From the NCBI GenBank assembly GCA_964455095.1, contig CAYVUV010000120.1, positions 1 to 44,486 on the forward strand: a stretch of DNA of 44,486 nucleotides. Reading direction: 5' to 3'. A program made the translations under genes and the position numbers. Origin of the DNA: CAYVUV01 sp964455095 (GTDB lineage: Bacteria > Desulfobacterota > Binatia > HRBIN30 > CADEER01). The notes under the pieces are model-generated. The model saw only the letters and a list, made by a program, of their open reading frames with translations, was not told where the DNA came from and ran no database searches. Shown piece by piece: positions 17,255 to 25,921 of this stretch (position 1 is the first letter of the stretch; each line of letters opens with the position of its first letter).

Positions 17255-19468
17255 TTATCGCTCGTCATAGATGTCCAGGAAGTCTGGATAGCAGCCGACG
17301 AGGTCGAGCGCGAAGCTCCCGCGCCCAGCATTGCGTGGGAGACGGAAGACCAGGTCCCGGCGCCGCGACGTGGATTCCGATTCGGCAACGAGCAGCGCGC
17401 CGTCGAACGCCGCCTGCACCGTACACGGCAACGCCGGATCGAGATGCGGGCCCTCACGCAGCAGGACGCGGACAGCGTCGCCCGCCTCGGCGCCGGCGGG
17501 GTCGCGTGGAATCGTTATGCGCAGCAGCGGCGCTCGCTTGTCGACGGGTTGGACCGGTTCGAACAATGCCAGGCCGCGTTCGGGAGCACGCTCTGCCAGC
17601 AGGAGCGAAACCCGATACGGCAGCGGCATCGGCGCGGTATCCTGACGCTGCTCCGGAATCATGTACGTGGCGTCGTCGAGCTGCAACGCCGATCCGTACG
17701 GCTCCAACAGCAGTGTCGTGCCCGGCACCGGAATCGCCTGCCGATTGCCGCTGCCGTCTGCGGTCGAGCGGAGACGGTAGTGAATGGCGCCATCGCGCGT
17801 CGCATCGGGCGCGGCGTCTGCGTGGGTCAGCATCCACACCGTCCACGCCGATTCGGGCTCGCCCCACCAGGTGCCCTCGTCGCCGCCGTGGATGCGCCGC
17901 CGCACGTCGCTGCCGAGGCCGAGATCGTCGAAGCCGTAGTCTGCGACGGCTGACGTGACGCGATCGTACGCGAGGTCGCGCGGGTCCCGCGCCTCGAGAT
18001 CGGCGTGCGGCAGCCGCAGGGCCACCGGGACGACCAGCGCAATCACCGTCAACGGCGAGCGCGGCAGCCGCGCTGCGACGGCGAGCGCGGCGATCAGCGT
18101 CGACGGGCCGATCACCGTCGCCCCGAGGACCGCAGCCGCCACGATTGCAGCGATGCTGGCGCCAGTTCCGGTGCGCTGCGGCAGGCGCGCGGCCGCGAAA
18201 GTTGCGACGAGCCCGCCGGCGGCGTGCAGACCGTAGGCGATCAGGACAATGATGGGCGGCGCCATGTGGACGAGATACTGCGGCTGGCTCGAGGGCGCGC
18301 GCAGGTTCGCATAGATCCCGAAGACACCGGTGACGGCCAGCCAGGCGATCGTGAAGCGCGCGCCGCGGCGTTCGGCAGGAGTCCCGGTCCGTCCCCACCC
18401 GGCGCGCAGCACCAGCGCGAGCCCGCCCATGGCGGCCAGTGCGTAGATCCCAGCCGCGGTGTCGAAGATCTGAAAGAACCGCCAGATCCAGCGCGAATCA
18501 GTCGCGGCGAACGTCCCCGAATCTTCCAGCAGCACCGGAGGTCGGTGCAACTCGAGGTTGAAGAGCCGCAGCACCGGCACCTCGCCTCTCATCTCCGTCA
18601 ACGCGAGCATGAAGAGGCCCCAGGCGCCGATGGCGACCAGCAGCAGGCCGAGACCTCGGGCGCTGCGCAGCTGCTTGGGGCGGGCGAGTGCCATCACTGC
18701 CAACAGCGAGGGGAAGAGTGCGGTGTTGGCCAGCAACGAGCGCCCGAACGCGGCGACCGCGCCGTGCTCCGCGTGCAGGGCGCGAAAGGAGGCGTCGCCG
18801 TAGAACGGCAGCGCCGGGGCCAGGAACGCGAGCCACGCCCACGGCACTTCGAGCCAGGCGAGGTTCGGACCGACGAGGAACGAGGCCGCCGCGGCAAAGA
18901 CCAGGAGCGGAAAGCTCGAGGCGTGGAACTGGAGCGCGGCGGACAGGGCGAGTAGCATTGCCGCGAGCGCCCAGGGCCGCCCGCGCAGGCGGGCCTCGAG
19001 CGCGAGCACACCGACCAGCTCGAAGGGCATCATGAACGCCGAATGCGTGAACAGATGCCCGATCCCGCGCGTCGCGTCGCAACCGACATAGAACGCGGCG
19101 GCGATGAGCGCGATCGGTCGTGAGGCCAGGCGCCGCACCAGAACGAAGAAGAGGATCGGCTCCAGGGCGCGCCACCCGCAGATGAAGGCCTCGATCCACT
19201 GCAGCGACGGACTCACCGCCAGGATGGCGGCGACGAGGTGGTAGTAGAGCAACCCGAGGTGGAAGCCGAGCTTGCCCGTTTCCGGGCCCTGCGCCGGAAG
19301 GTGCCCGTCGAGGATCGCCAGCCCGCCGAAATAGTCGCGGATCGAATCCCCGTTGTAGGCGATGCCCGCGCCGCGCAGAAACGCATAGCTGAAGACCGCG
19401 AGGGCGGCCCAGATCGCGACGTAGGTGATCGCCGTCCCGACCGCAGCGCGAGTGCGTCCGACGATCAC
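17255..19468 (-). CDS. GT-C-type membrane glycosyltransferase without PGxE domain
   Basis: 737 residues from a GTG at 19468 that overlaps the upstream SGNH stop (GTGA); the longer frame to 19561 lies inside that gene. About ten to twelve hydrophobic segments fill residues 10-480. After the first comes a loop with NGDSIRDYFGG, a likely catalytic acidic motif of ArnT/PMT-like enzymes, and then GFHLGLLYY, nearly the same as in the 9830 protein. The C-terminal 250 residues or so are soluble and end in DFLDIYDER, a variant of the DLYEEP/TLYEEP ending of the other two. Unlike them it has no signal peptide and no periplasmic N-terminal domain. It is expected to use a polyprenyl-phosphate sugar, perhaps supplied by the GT2 enzyme downstream. 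Confidence 0.82.
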   Translation of the reverse strand: MIVGRTRAAVGTAITYVAIWAALAVFSYAFLRGAGIAYNGDSIRDYFGGLAILDGHLPAQGPETGKLGFHLGLLYYHLVAAILAVSPSLQWIEAFICGWRALEPILFFVLVRRLASRPIALIAAAFYVGCDATRGIGHLFTHSAFMMPFELVGVLALEARLRGRPWALAAMLLALSAALQFHASSFPLLVFAAAASFLVGPNLAWLEVPWAWLAFLAPALPFYGDASFRALHAEHGAVAAFGRSLLANTALFPSLLAVMALARPKQLRSARGLGLLLVAIGAWGLFMLALTEMRGEVPVLRLFNLELHRPPVLLEDSGTFAATDSRWIWRFFQIFDTAAGIYALAAMGGLALVLRAGWGRTGTPAERRGARFTIAWLAVTGVFGIYANLRAPSSQPQYLVHMAPPIIVLIAYGLHAAGGLVATFAAARLPQRTGTGASIAAIVAAAVLGATVIGPSTLIAALAVAARLPRSPLTVIALVVPVALRLPHADLEARDPRDLAYDRVTSAVADYGFDDLGLGSDVRRRIHGGDEGTWWGEPESAWTVWMLTHADAAPDATRDGAIHYRLRSTADGSGNRQAIPVPGTTLLLEPYGSALQLDDATYMIPEQRQDTAPMPLPYRVSLLLAERAPERGLALFEPVQPVDKRAPLLRITIPRDPAGAEAGDAVRVLLREGPHLDPALPCTVQAAFDGALLVAESESTSRRRDLVFRLPRNAGRGSFALDLVGCYPDFLDIYDER

Positions 19469-20469
19469 GGCGTTACCCAACCGAGCTGTGTCAGTTTCTC
19501 GCGCAGGGCCTGGGCGGTCATCGCGTGGCCGCGCGCGTTCGGGTGATGGTCGGTGGGGCACACGATCAGCTCATCTTCGTTCTGACCGCGGAAGACTTCG
19601 ATCAGGTCCAGGTACTCCACGTGACGCTGCGCGAGCGCCGCGCGGATGACGCGGTGCGGCTCTTCGAACGGATAGGCGCGCAGCTTCTCGAAGAGCGGGA
19701 AGATCATCACCAGCAAGTGATCGGTCTTCTCGGCCATCCGCGCGATGTCGTCGAAGGCGGCGTCCAGCTCCGGCCGAGGCTGGTACTCGGCGCGGTAGCC
19801 CGCTTCCACTCTCCTGCCGATATCCCGCAGCACCTTCTTGCGCAGCAGCCACGAGCCGACGTGCGTGGTGGCGAGCAGTCGCTCGAGCGGTCCGAACTGG
19901 CTGGCGTGCTCGTTGAGATACGCCTGAAAATTCCGCGTGCGGAACATGATGTAATCGTCGACCACGCCGGTGGCGTCCGGATGACTCGCGGCGAGCACCG
20001 GCGGCTCCGTTTGAGATGCCGGCACATCGTTGAAGTCGTTGAGCACCATCGCGTAGACGGTGATGGCCGGGCGGTAGCGCTGGCTCTGCTCTTCGAAAAC
20101 GCCGAGAATTCGCCGCAGGTCGTAGCCCTGGACCGCACAGTTGCGGGTGCGAAACCCGGCGAAGCGCAGCTGGTACGAGAAGGACTCCTGCACCAGCCCG
20201 CCGGCCCCGGCAGCGAACGAGTCGCCGAGGATCAAGATCTGTTTCTCGGCGGGGTCGAGCGCCGCGTCGCAGCCGAGCAGCCTCCCGTCCCATCCCTCCT
20301 TGCCACACCCAGGCTGCTGCGTCAGCAAATCCTCGGGCGCGATCGGTTGCATCAATGGGTCGCGCTCCAGCACGCGGACGACGAATTGCTCGAGCAGCGC
20401 GAAGGCGACCGCCATCGACACGAGCAGCAGCGCGACGTTCACAGCGGTGGCGAAGGGGCGTCGCGCCAT
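19465..20469 (-). CDS. membrane-anchored SGNH hydrolase (copy 3)
   Basis: 334 residues from the ATG at 20469; a longer frame to 20505 has no better support. One N-terminal transmembrane segment (residues 9-30), then LILGDSFAAG with nucleophile S84, and the dyad D307-H-H309 in TDHHPNARGH. It is distant from the other four copies. It is the first gene of an SGNH - GT-C - GT2 minus-strand cluster and its stop overlaps the GT-C start by four bases, so the two proteins are probably made together. That suggests acyl-group turnover on the glycan built by the GT-C enzyme (inference). Confidence 0.84.
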   Translation of the reverse strand: MARRPFATAVNVALLLVSMAVAFALLEQFVVRVLERDPLMQPIAPEDLLTQQPGCGKEGWDGRLLGCDAALDPAEKQILILGDSFAAGAGGLVQESFSYQLRFAGFRTRNCAVQGYDLRRILGVFEEQSQRYRPAITVYAMVLNDFNDVPASQTEPPVLAASHPDATGVVDDYIMFRTRNFQAYLNEHASQFGPLERLLATTHVGSWLLRKKVLRDIGRRVEAGYRAEYQPRPELDAAFDDIARMAEKTDHLLVMIFPLFEKLRAYPFEEPHRVIRAALAQRHVEYLDLIEVFRGQNEDELIVCPTDHHPNARGHAMTAQALREKLTQLGWVTP

Positions 20470-20542
20470 TATGCGAGAGTATCCTGCGGTCGGAGGAACG
20501 GACAAACCGGTAAGGGGCTCTGCTCGGTTATCTTTTTCTGGT

Positions 20543-20650
20543 TCCTCTCCCTCCGGGAGAGGCTAGGTGAGGGGATCAAAAACTCTTGAACGAATCAGGG
20601 CCGAAGCCACTATTTTATCCCCTCACCTTACCTCTCCCGGGGGGAGAGGA
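20543..20650. repeat. GGGAGAGG inverted-repeat element (108 bp), copy A
   Basis: The arms CCTCTCCCTCCGGGAGAGGCTAGGTGAGGGGAT and ATCCCCTCACCTTACCTCTCCC flank a core of about 40 bases containing AACTCTTGAACGAATCAGGG. A close second copy, core included, is at 25938-26049, so the whole element is mobile or duplicated, not only the palindrome. The 3' end of the formyltransferase gene lies inside the right arm. Confidence 0.85.
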
Positions 20651-21412
20651 ATCGCCTTCAGCGCGGCGGTGTCGCGCGCGGGCGCGGAGGTAGTCGCTCA
20701 GGCCCGGTTCCAGGTAGGCGCGATGCGCGGGCGATGCCGTGACGGCGCCGGCGCCGAGCGACTCGCAACTGGTCTGCTCGAGCAGCGCGTGGCACGCGTC
20801 GCGCGCGGCCAGCGTCACCGGGTGTAGCACGTCGGCGAACGAACCAGTGCCGAGCTGGTCTGGATCGAGGACCCGCTGCGCCAGGATGCGCCCGTTGTCG
20901 ACGGCGCCCTCGATCAGGTGCAGCGTCACTCCCACCTGGTCGGGGTGCCCCTCGAGCAGCGGCCACAGCCAGCAGAAGCGGCCGCGATAGCGCGGCGCCA
21001 GTCCGGTGTGGACGTTCACGACCGGCACACCCAGCTGCATCCACGCGGGTGAGAGGATCGACGTGCCGAGCACCAGGATCAAATCGGGGGCGAGTCGGCG
21101 CACGTCGAGCTTCGCCAGCGCCTGATCGATCTGCGCCACCCGCAGATCGCACCCGGGCTCGGGATGCGTACCGAGCTTGGCTCGCAGCGCGTTCTCTTCG
21201 CGCGCGCGCAGGACCAACGCGTAGAAGGCGAAGAAGGCCAGCTTGTCGAGACGCGCGAGCAGCGGGTCGCGCCGGCGGCGCAGCACCCGGAGGATGGGTG
21301 CGAGCGGCGGCGGCTCTTCTCGCACGATGCAGACCGGAGCGAAGCGCGACAGCGATGCGACGACGAAATCGTTTGCGATCCCGGGCGCGCAAAGCACGAG
21401 CGGGCGCAGCAT
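20615..21412 (-). CDS. formyltransferase-fold protein (sugar N-formyltransferase-like)
   Basis: 265 residues, ATG at 21412 overlapping the FemAB-like stop by one base (TGATG). It has the formyltransferase core: VVNVHTGLAPRYRG with N133 and H135, and later EGAVDNGRIL with D172, the catalytic Asn-His-Asp set of 10-formyl-THF-dependent enzymes (Fmt, ArnA, sugar N-formyltransferases). It is shorter than Fmt and lacks the tRNA-binding C-terminal domain, so a small-molecule or sugar amine is the likely substrate. The last eleven codons (SSPPGRGKVRG and the TAA stop) come from the right arm of a repeat element, so the original C-terminus was replaced. It is the third gene of an overlapping deacetylase - FemAB - formyltransferase operon. 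Confidence 0.8.
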   Translation of the reverse strand: MLRPLVLCAPGIANDFVVASLSRFAPVCIVREEPPPLAPILRVLRRRRDPLLARLDKLAFFAFYALVLRAREENALRAKLGTHPEPGCDLRVAQIDQALAKLDVRRLAPDLILVLGTSILSPAWMQLGVPVVNVHTGLAPRYRGRFCWLWPLLEGHPDQVGVTLHLIEGAVDNGRILAQRVLDPDQLGTGSFADVLHPVTLAARDACHALLEQTSCESLGAGAVTASPAHRAYLEPGLSDYLRARARHRRAEGDSSPPGRGKVRG

Positions 21413-22407
21413 CACAGCACGCGTTTGATCAGCGCCGGCCCCAGGCGCCGCGTGACGGCGACGGGCAGCCGCTGCCAGGCCGCGACGCTGAGCCGGACGC
21501 CCAACGAGTGGAAGTCGGGGGGCTGGGCGCCGGGGCGAAGGAAGTACGTGTAGAACAAGGGCACCGGGGTCGCGCCCCAGGACAGCTTGTAGCGATACGT
21601 CCCCTGGTCGAGCCGGCTGCGCCCGAGATCGAATCGCTGCAGCCCGCGGCGGCAGCCGTGTTCGATGATCGACCAGTAGAGGACGTTGTTGGCCGACAGC
21701 GCGTTGTAGGCGCGCAGCGTCGCCGCATACGGATGGTGGAGCGTGCCGTCGCAGGCGATCAGCAGCGCCGCCGAGATGGGAGCGCCGCGGTGGAAGAGGA
21801 CGATCAGCCCGGCGCGGTCGCCGAGCGTCGTCAGGATCTGGCGGTAGTAGTCGCGGTGGTGCGAGGGCGTTCCGAGATCGCGCCAGGCAGCGGTGATGAC
21901 GGTGAAGAACGGATCGAGCAGATCCAGATGGCCGGTGCGCACGTCGAAGCCCTGCTTCTGTCCCTTGCGCACCTGGTTGCGGGTTTTGGAGTGGACCCGG
22001 TCGGTCCAGATCTTCTCGGCTCCCTCGGCCAGTGGCAGCACGAACGTGTGCGCCGCCGTGTCGACGTGCACCGCGCCGGGAATCGCCTCGAAGAGCGGCC
22101 GGCGGGTGCGCAGCAGCAGATGGCTGGAGCCGGAGTCCTGCAGGCATTGCGTCACTGCCGCCTGCGCCGATGCCGCAGAGAAGCCAGGGCCGATGCGCAC
22201 GCCACCGTCGGAGAGGTAGGGCGCGGTGGCGAAGGCGCTCTTCGCCAGCGCATCGCGACAGCGGAAGAGCTCGGCGCGGAAGCCGCCGGCCGTGACGACC
22301 TCGCGCTCCAGGCCATACGCGCCGCGCACGACGTCGGCCCACTGCGGGAGATCGGCCGGCAGTCCATCGGCCAGCGGTCGCGGAGCGTCGTCGCCGGGTC
22401 CGCTCAC
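21412..22407 (-). CDS. FemAB-like GNAT-fold transferase (XrtA/PEP-CTERM-associated type)
   Basis: 331 residues, GTG start overlapping the upstream deacetylase stop (GTGA). GNAT-like double fold with HSKTRNQVRKGQKQG near residues 136-150 and FDLGRSRLDQGTYRYKLSWG near residue 258 onward. These are the hallmark segments of the FemAB-related proteins found in exosortase-linked polysaccharide loci. The family transfers acyl or aminoacyl groups, but the XrtA-type members are uncharacterised. No exosortase is in this window. Its position between a deacetylase and a formyltransferase suggests modification of an amino sugar or lipid-linked sugar on the cytosolic side. Confidence 0.85.
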   Translation of the reverse strand: MSGPGDDAPRPLADGLPADLPQWADVVRGAYGLEREVVTAGGFRAELFRCRDALAKSAFATAPYLSDGGVRIGPGFSAASAQAAVTQCLQDSGSSHLLLRTRRPLFEAIPGAVHVDTAAHTFVLPLAEGAEKIWTDRVHSKTRNQVRKGQKQGFDVRTGHLDLLDPFFTVITAAWRDLGTPSHHRDYYRQILTTLGDRAGLIVLFHRGAPISAALLIACDGTLHHPYAATLRAYNALSANNVLYWSIIEHGCRRGLQRFDLGRSRLDQGTYRYKLSWGATPVPLFYTYFLRPGAQPPDFHSLGVRLSVAAWQRLPVAVTRRLGPALIKRVL

Positions 22408-23315
22408 GATTCCACCTCGCCGTCGACTCGGGCGGCCGCGAGGATCCGTGTCATCTCGTCGCTGCGCAGCGCCGCCGCCTCGCGGCGCTTGCCTTCCGAG
22501 TAGTAGAGCGCCTGTAGCTTTGGCTGCCGAGCCCAGAGGCCCTCTTCGCCAATGTCCGGGGTTGCCGGGTGGAAGAGGATCTCCACGACCGCACCCTCAC
22601 GCCGCGGCGGCAGCCGGCGCAACGCCGCGTCGACCACACCCGCCGACATCCGGCCGGAGAAGAGGACGCCGATGAAGTGATCCGTCGTGGCGATGCCGCG
22701 CGCGCGCAGGAGCCGCCGGGCCCTGTGCCCAAGGCCGTTCAAGAGCACGTGCTTGATCAGGTTCGCGCCGAAATAGACAGCGCGGCTGTCGGCGCCGTCG
22801 AGGTGGAGGAAGAACGGTTCGACCGGTGTCCGCACATAGTGCAGCGGCAGCTCGCGGTGGAGATCCAGCAGTGCGTCCAGCACGCCGGGAATGAGATGGA
22901 AATAGAGATGACTGTCGATCAGTAGGGGCGCGCCGCCGCCGAGCGCGTTGCGCACGCGCATGATCTGGGCGCGCAGCTCCAGGCCGATCTCGGCGCGCAG
23001 GGCATCCCGCACCTGTGGCGGCCCCGCCACCAGCCGCCACCACAGCTGCGGGAACGAGTGGCGGAATTCGCCGGAGGGGCGCACCAACAACGGCACGCGC
23101 GATGGTGGCAAGAGGGCGAACCCCTCCCAGAGATTGAGGTGGATGCCCAGCCGCAGCCCCGGCCGGCGGCGCACCTCGTCCATGGCCAGCTCGAAGGCGA
23201 CGCCGTTCGGCACGACGCTGGTGCTGTTGAGCTTTCCCTCGTCGACCAGTTGCAGCGTGGACAGGGTGATGCCGCGGGCCAGACCCAAATCGTCGGCGTG
23301 AATGTAGAGGGGCAC
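22404..23315 (-). CDS. ChbG/HpnK (YdjC)-family carbohydrate deacetylase
   Basis: 303 residues, GTG start (PLYIHADDLGL follows directly). Metal-binding motifs of the YdjC family are intact: H6-A-D8-D9, GIHLN with H59, DSHLYFHLIP, and LFHPATPD near the C-terminus. Family members remove N-acetyl groups from amino sugars (ChbG on chitobiose, HpnK in hopanoid biosynthesis). It is the first gene of the operon. Free amines made here would be natural substrates for the formyltransferase and the FemAB-like enzyme encoded downstream. Confidence 0.88.
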   Translation of the reverse strand: MPLYIHADDLGLARGITLSTLQLVDEGKLNSTSVVPNGVAFELAMDEVRRRPGLRLGIHLNLWEGFALLPPSRVPLLVRPSGEFRHSFPQLWWRLVAGPPQVRDALRAEIGLELRAQIMRVRNALGGGAPLLIDSHLYFHLIPGVLDALLDLHRELPLHYVRTPVEPFFLHLDGADSRAVYFGANLIKHVLLNGLGHRARRLLRARGIATTDHFIGVLFSGRMSAGVVDAALRRLPPRREGAVVEILFHPATPDIGEEGLWARQPKLQALYYSEGKRREAAALRSDEMTRILAAARVDGEVES

Positions 23316-23441
23316 GGGTGTCGAACACTAGCAGATCGAAGGCGGCCAATTGCCAGCCGCATACTCCAGCCCGCTCGCGACCGTCAAACCGCGCCGGGAC
23401 AAACTCCCGCGCCGTTGGGGGACGGTCGAGCATCTCCGACC

Positions 23442-23509
23442 GGGAGGGCGAGGCTCCCGCCGAGCCGTGCCTCAATGTGCCGGGCGGCTCCGCGGGAGCT
23501 CGCCCTCCC
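23442..23509. repeat. inverted repeat GGGAGGGCGAGGCTCCC...
   Basis: GGGAGGGCGAGGCTCCCGCCGAGCC (23442-23466) and GGCGGCTCCGCGGGAGCTCGCCCTCCC (23483-23509) pair around a loop of 16 bases. It is a third palindromic repeat class in this window, seen once here. Confidence 0.7.
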
Positions 23510-23527
23510 AGGGGCACAAGATGGGTT

Positions 23528-23683
23528 CCTTCTCCCGGCTGGGAGAAGGTCAGGATGAGGGGGATTCAATTGATCGGCGAAGCCAACCCCATCTTTGGCG
23601 ACCCGTTCAAGGCAAATTCAGCCGTGGCCTTCGGCGCAATTGAATCCCCCTCACCTCAATCCTCTCCCATCCGGGAGAGGAAA
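23528..23683. repeat. GGGAGAGG inverted-repeat element, long form
   Basis: The arms TTCTCCCGGCTGGGAGAAGG...GAGGGGGATTCAATTGATC and GCGCAATTGAATCCCCCTCACC...CCATCCGGGAGAGG enclose about 75 unrelated bases. The arms include GATTCAATTG/CAATTGAATC, which the 108-bp form lacks, so this is a subfamily shared with 35658-35813. Confidence 0.8.
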
Positions 23684-23722
23684 CCGGCGCGGTATACGTT
23701 GCCGAACTTAATGAATGGTGAA

Positions 23723-25921
23723 CTAAGTCCGGCCGAGGCCGAGCGCGCGCTCGAGGTAGGCGCGGACGAGCACCAGCTCGCGCGCTTCGAGCTGGGCGTC
23801 GATCACCGGGACTGGCGGCACGACGCGCAGGTGTCCTTCGCCGGTGAAGTAGGTCACGCAGGTCGACGAGCGGTTGCCGCGCATCATGGTCAGCATCGTC
23901 TCGAAGTAGTCCTGCAGGGCGCCGCGGTCGGGGGCTGTGCCGGTGTCTGCCGCGGCGTCGACGGGCACGCGCGCGCAGCGGGCGGTGTCGTGGACCAGGC
24001 ACGGCGCGAGCAGGCGCAGCCGCTCGAGCTCGCGCGCCAGAGCGCTGGCGTCGCCGGTCTCGTCGCGGGCGAGCGCGAGGTCAACCCAGGCGCTCAGGCG
24101 CGACGGGTTGAGCTGCGTGGCGTGCTCGAGGTCGGCGATCGCTTCATCGAGGCGGCCGAGGCGGCGCAGCGCTTCGCCGCGGTAGACGAACAGCGTCGGG
24201 CCGGGCGCGCCGGACAGCGCGGCGCTCTGTTCGAGCAGCGGCAGCGTGCGTTCGGGATGGCCCTCCAACAACTCGACGGCGCCGAGGCCGATGAAGGCCC
24301 AGCGGGTGCGCTCGTACAAGGCGAGCGCCTGTTCGAACTGGCGCCGTGCCGCGACGTAGTCGCCGATGTAGAGGTAGAGCTCGCCGTGGTAGCAGTGCGG
24401 CTCGGGCGAGCGCGGATAGTCGGCGTGCACACGCTCGAAGGCGCGGCGCGCGCTGGCCACGCCCTCGGTCGTCAGGCGCCAGAGCGCGAGCTTGGCCGGG
24501 CCGCGCGGCGACGGCAGGAGCCGCAGCGGCACCAGCTCCGCGGTGGGGTCGTCTGGCCGGACATACGTCGCGGTGAAGCGGCGGTTGCCGCGCATCCACT
24601 GCAGGGCGCGTTCGAGCAGCGCGCACAGACCGGCGACATCGCCCGGACCGACCGCCTTGCGCTCGCCGGGGAACATCTGATCCATCGCCTCGGGCACGCC
24701 CTGGTCGGGCAGGCCGGGAAACTTGCCGTCCGCTGCCTGCACGAGCAGACGCAGCATCTGCGCCGCGACATAGTCGGCAAACTCGCCTGACATCTCGCCA
24801 CCGCGGTTGATCGCGGCGAAGGCGTCGTCGAGTTGGCCGCTGCGGTAGAGCGCCTCGCCGCGCCAGATGTGCGCGGCGTAGTCGCGCCCGTCGCGCCGCA
24901 GTGCTTCGTCGAGGTCCGCCAGACCTTGCGCGCAATCACCGCTCAGCACCTGCACCGCACCGCGCAGCCGCCAGCCGGCGGGCACCTCGGCGGCGATGAC
25001 CCGCCCGGCCAGCTCGGTCGCTTCGGTGAGACGGCCGGCCCAAAGCGCCAGCTCGCCGAGCAGCGCCAGTGCCTGGGCGTTGCCCGGATCGACCGCGAGC
25101 GCGGCGCGGACCTGCGCCTCGGCATCCGCCGCAGTGCCGAGCTCGATGAAGTGGCGCGCGCCGTCGAGCCGCACCTCCGCCGCGCGCTCGGGCGCGATAC
25201 GCGGTGACAGCGCGGCCGACGCGGCGACGGCGCGGCGTACGCCGTCGACATCGACCAGCGAGCGGTGCAGCGCCGCCGCGCGCACGTGCAGCCCGACCGA
25301 CTGCGGATCGATGCCGACGGCGACCTCGATGTGGCGCAGCGCGCCCTCGTAGTTGCTGTTGGAGTGCAGCAACGCGGTGGTCTGCTCGAGGCGGTTGAGG
25401 TTGCGCTGGTGATGCCCCTCGTCGAGCGCCAGCGCGCGCGTGGCGGCTTCCAGGCCTTCGCGGTACGCGCCGAGTCGACGGGCGAGCTCGAACTTCCAAT
25501 CGAGGGCGGACGCCGCCGCGGCGCGGGCGGCCGCCGACGGCGAGGGGGGCAGGGCGGCGGCGCTGTCGAGGTCGGCGAACGCAGCGGTGTAGTCGCGCAG
25601 CGCGAAGCGGATGCGCGCCGCGGCCGTGCGCACCAGGACCGATTGCGGTGCCAGCTCGACGGCACGCGCGAGGTCGCGCGCGGCTTCCTGCGGCCGGCGC
25701 GACTGGGCCAGTGCCACGGCGCGCAGCAGATAGGCGAAGGGCGCCCCGGCCTCGAGCCAGTGGCGCACGGGTGGCGAGTCGAGACGGCCGGCATCGAGCT
25801 CGGCCAGCAGGGCGCGCAACTCGCCGTGCTCGCCGGCGGTCGGCGCCGGGAAATCGCCCCAGATACGCCCCGCAGGGTAGGAGGCCCGGCGACCAGTTGG
25901 AGCAGAGACCTGCTTGGGCAT
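23723..25921 (-). CDS. TPR-repeat protein with duplicated MRGNR motif
   Basis: 732 residues composed almost entirely of tetratricopeptide helices (for example AVALAQSRRPQEAARDLARA, YDYVAARRQFEQALALYERT-like units, and RRLGRLDEAIADLEHATQLN). No signal peptide or membrane segment is visible, so it is likely a cytosolic scaffold. Two segments interrupt the TPRs and resemble each other: WMRGNR (residues 442-447), followed by an aromatic, charged stretch ending VPLRLL, and MMRGNR (679-684), followed by TYF...LRVVPPV. Both may be copies of a small non-TPR domain. The gene is isolated, flanked by repeat elements on both sides. It may organise the biosynthetic enzymes nearby (inference). Confidence 0.8.
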   Translation of the reverse strand: MPKQVSAPTGRRASYPAGRIWGDFPAPTAGEHGELRALLAELDAGRLDSPPVRHWLEAGAPFAYLLRAVALAQSRRPQEAARDLARAVELAPQSVLVRTAAARIRFALRDYTAAFADLDSAAALPPSPSAAARAAAASALDWKFELARRLGAYREGLEAATRALALDEGHHQRNLNRLEQTTALLHSNSNYEGALRHIEVAVGIDPQSVGLHVRAAALHRSLVDVDGVRRAVAASAALSPRIAPERAAEVRLDGARHFIELGTAADAEAQVRAALAVDPGNAQALALLGELALWAGRLTEATELAGRVIAAEVPAGWRLRGAVQVLSGDCAQGLADLDEALRRDGRDYAAHIWRGEALYRSGQLDDAFAAINRGGEMSGEFADYVAAQMLRLLVQAADGKFPGLPDQGVPEAMDQMFPGERKAVGPGDVAGLCALLERALQWMRGNRRFTATYVRPDDPTAELVPLRLLPSPRGPAKLALWRLTTEGVASARRAFERVHADYPRSPEPHCYHGELYLYIGDYVAARRQFEQALALYERTRWAFIGLGAVELLEGHPERTLPLLEQSAALSGAPGPTLFVYRGEALRRLGRLDEAIADLEHATQLNPSRLSAWVDLALARDETGDASALARELERLRLLAPCLVHDTARCARVPVDAAADTGTAPDRGALQDYFETMLTMMRGNRSSTCVTYFTGEGHLRVVPPVPVIDAQLEARELVLVRAYLERALGLGRT

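Larger units (their letters stand above)
23316..23722. other. 407-base intergenic region with two palindromic repeats
   Basis: The gap between the deacetylase start and the TPR protein stop. It holds an inverted repeat at 23442-23509 and a GGGAGAGG element at 23528-23683. Nothing in it looks like a gene. The deacetylase promoter should be near 23320-23400, but I see no clear hexamers. Confidence 0.6.

Noticed and set aside
16265..23315. Exosortase (XrtA/PEP-CTERM) locus
   Set aside because: FemAB-like and amidotransferase genes are reminiscent of such loci, but no exosortase, PEP-CTERM protein or chain-length regulator is present.
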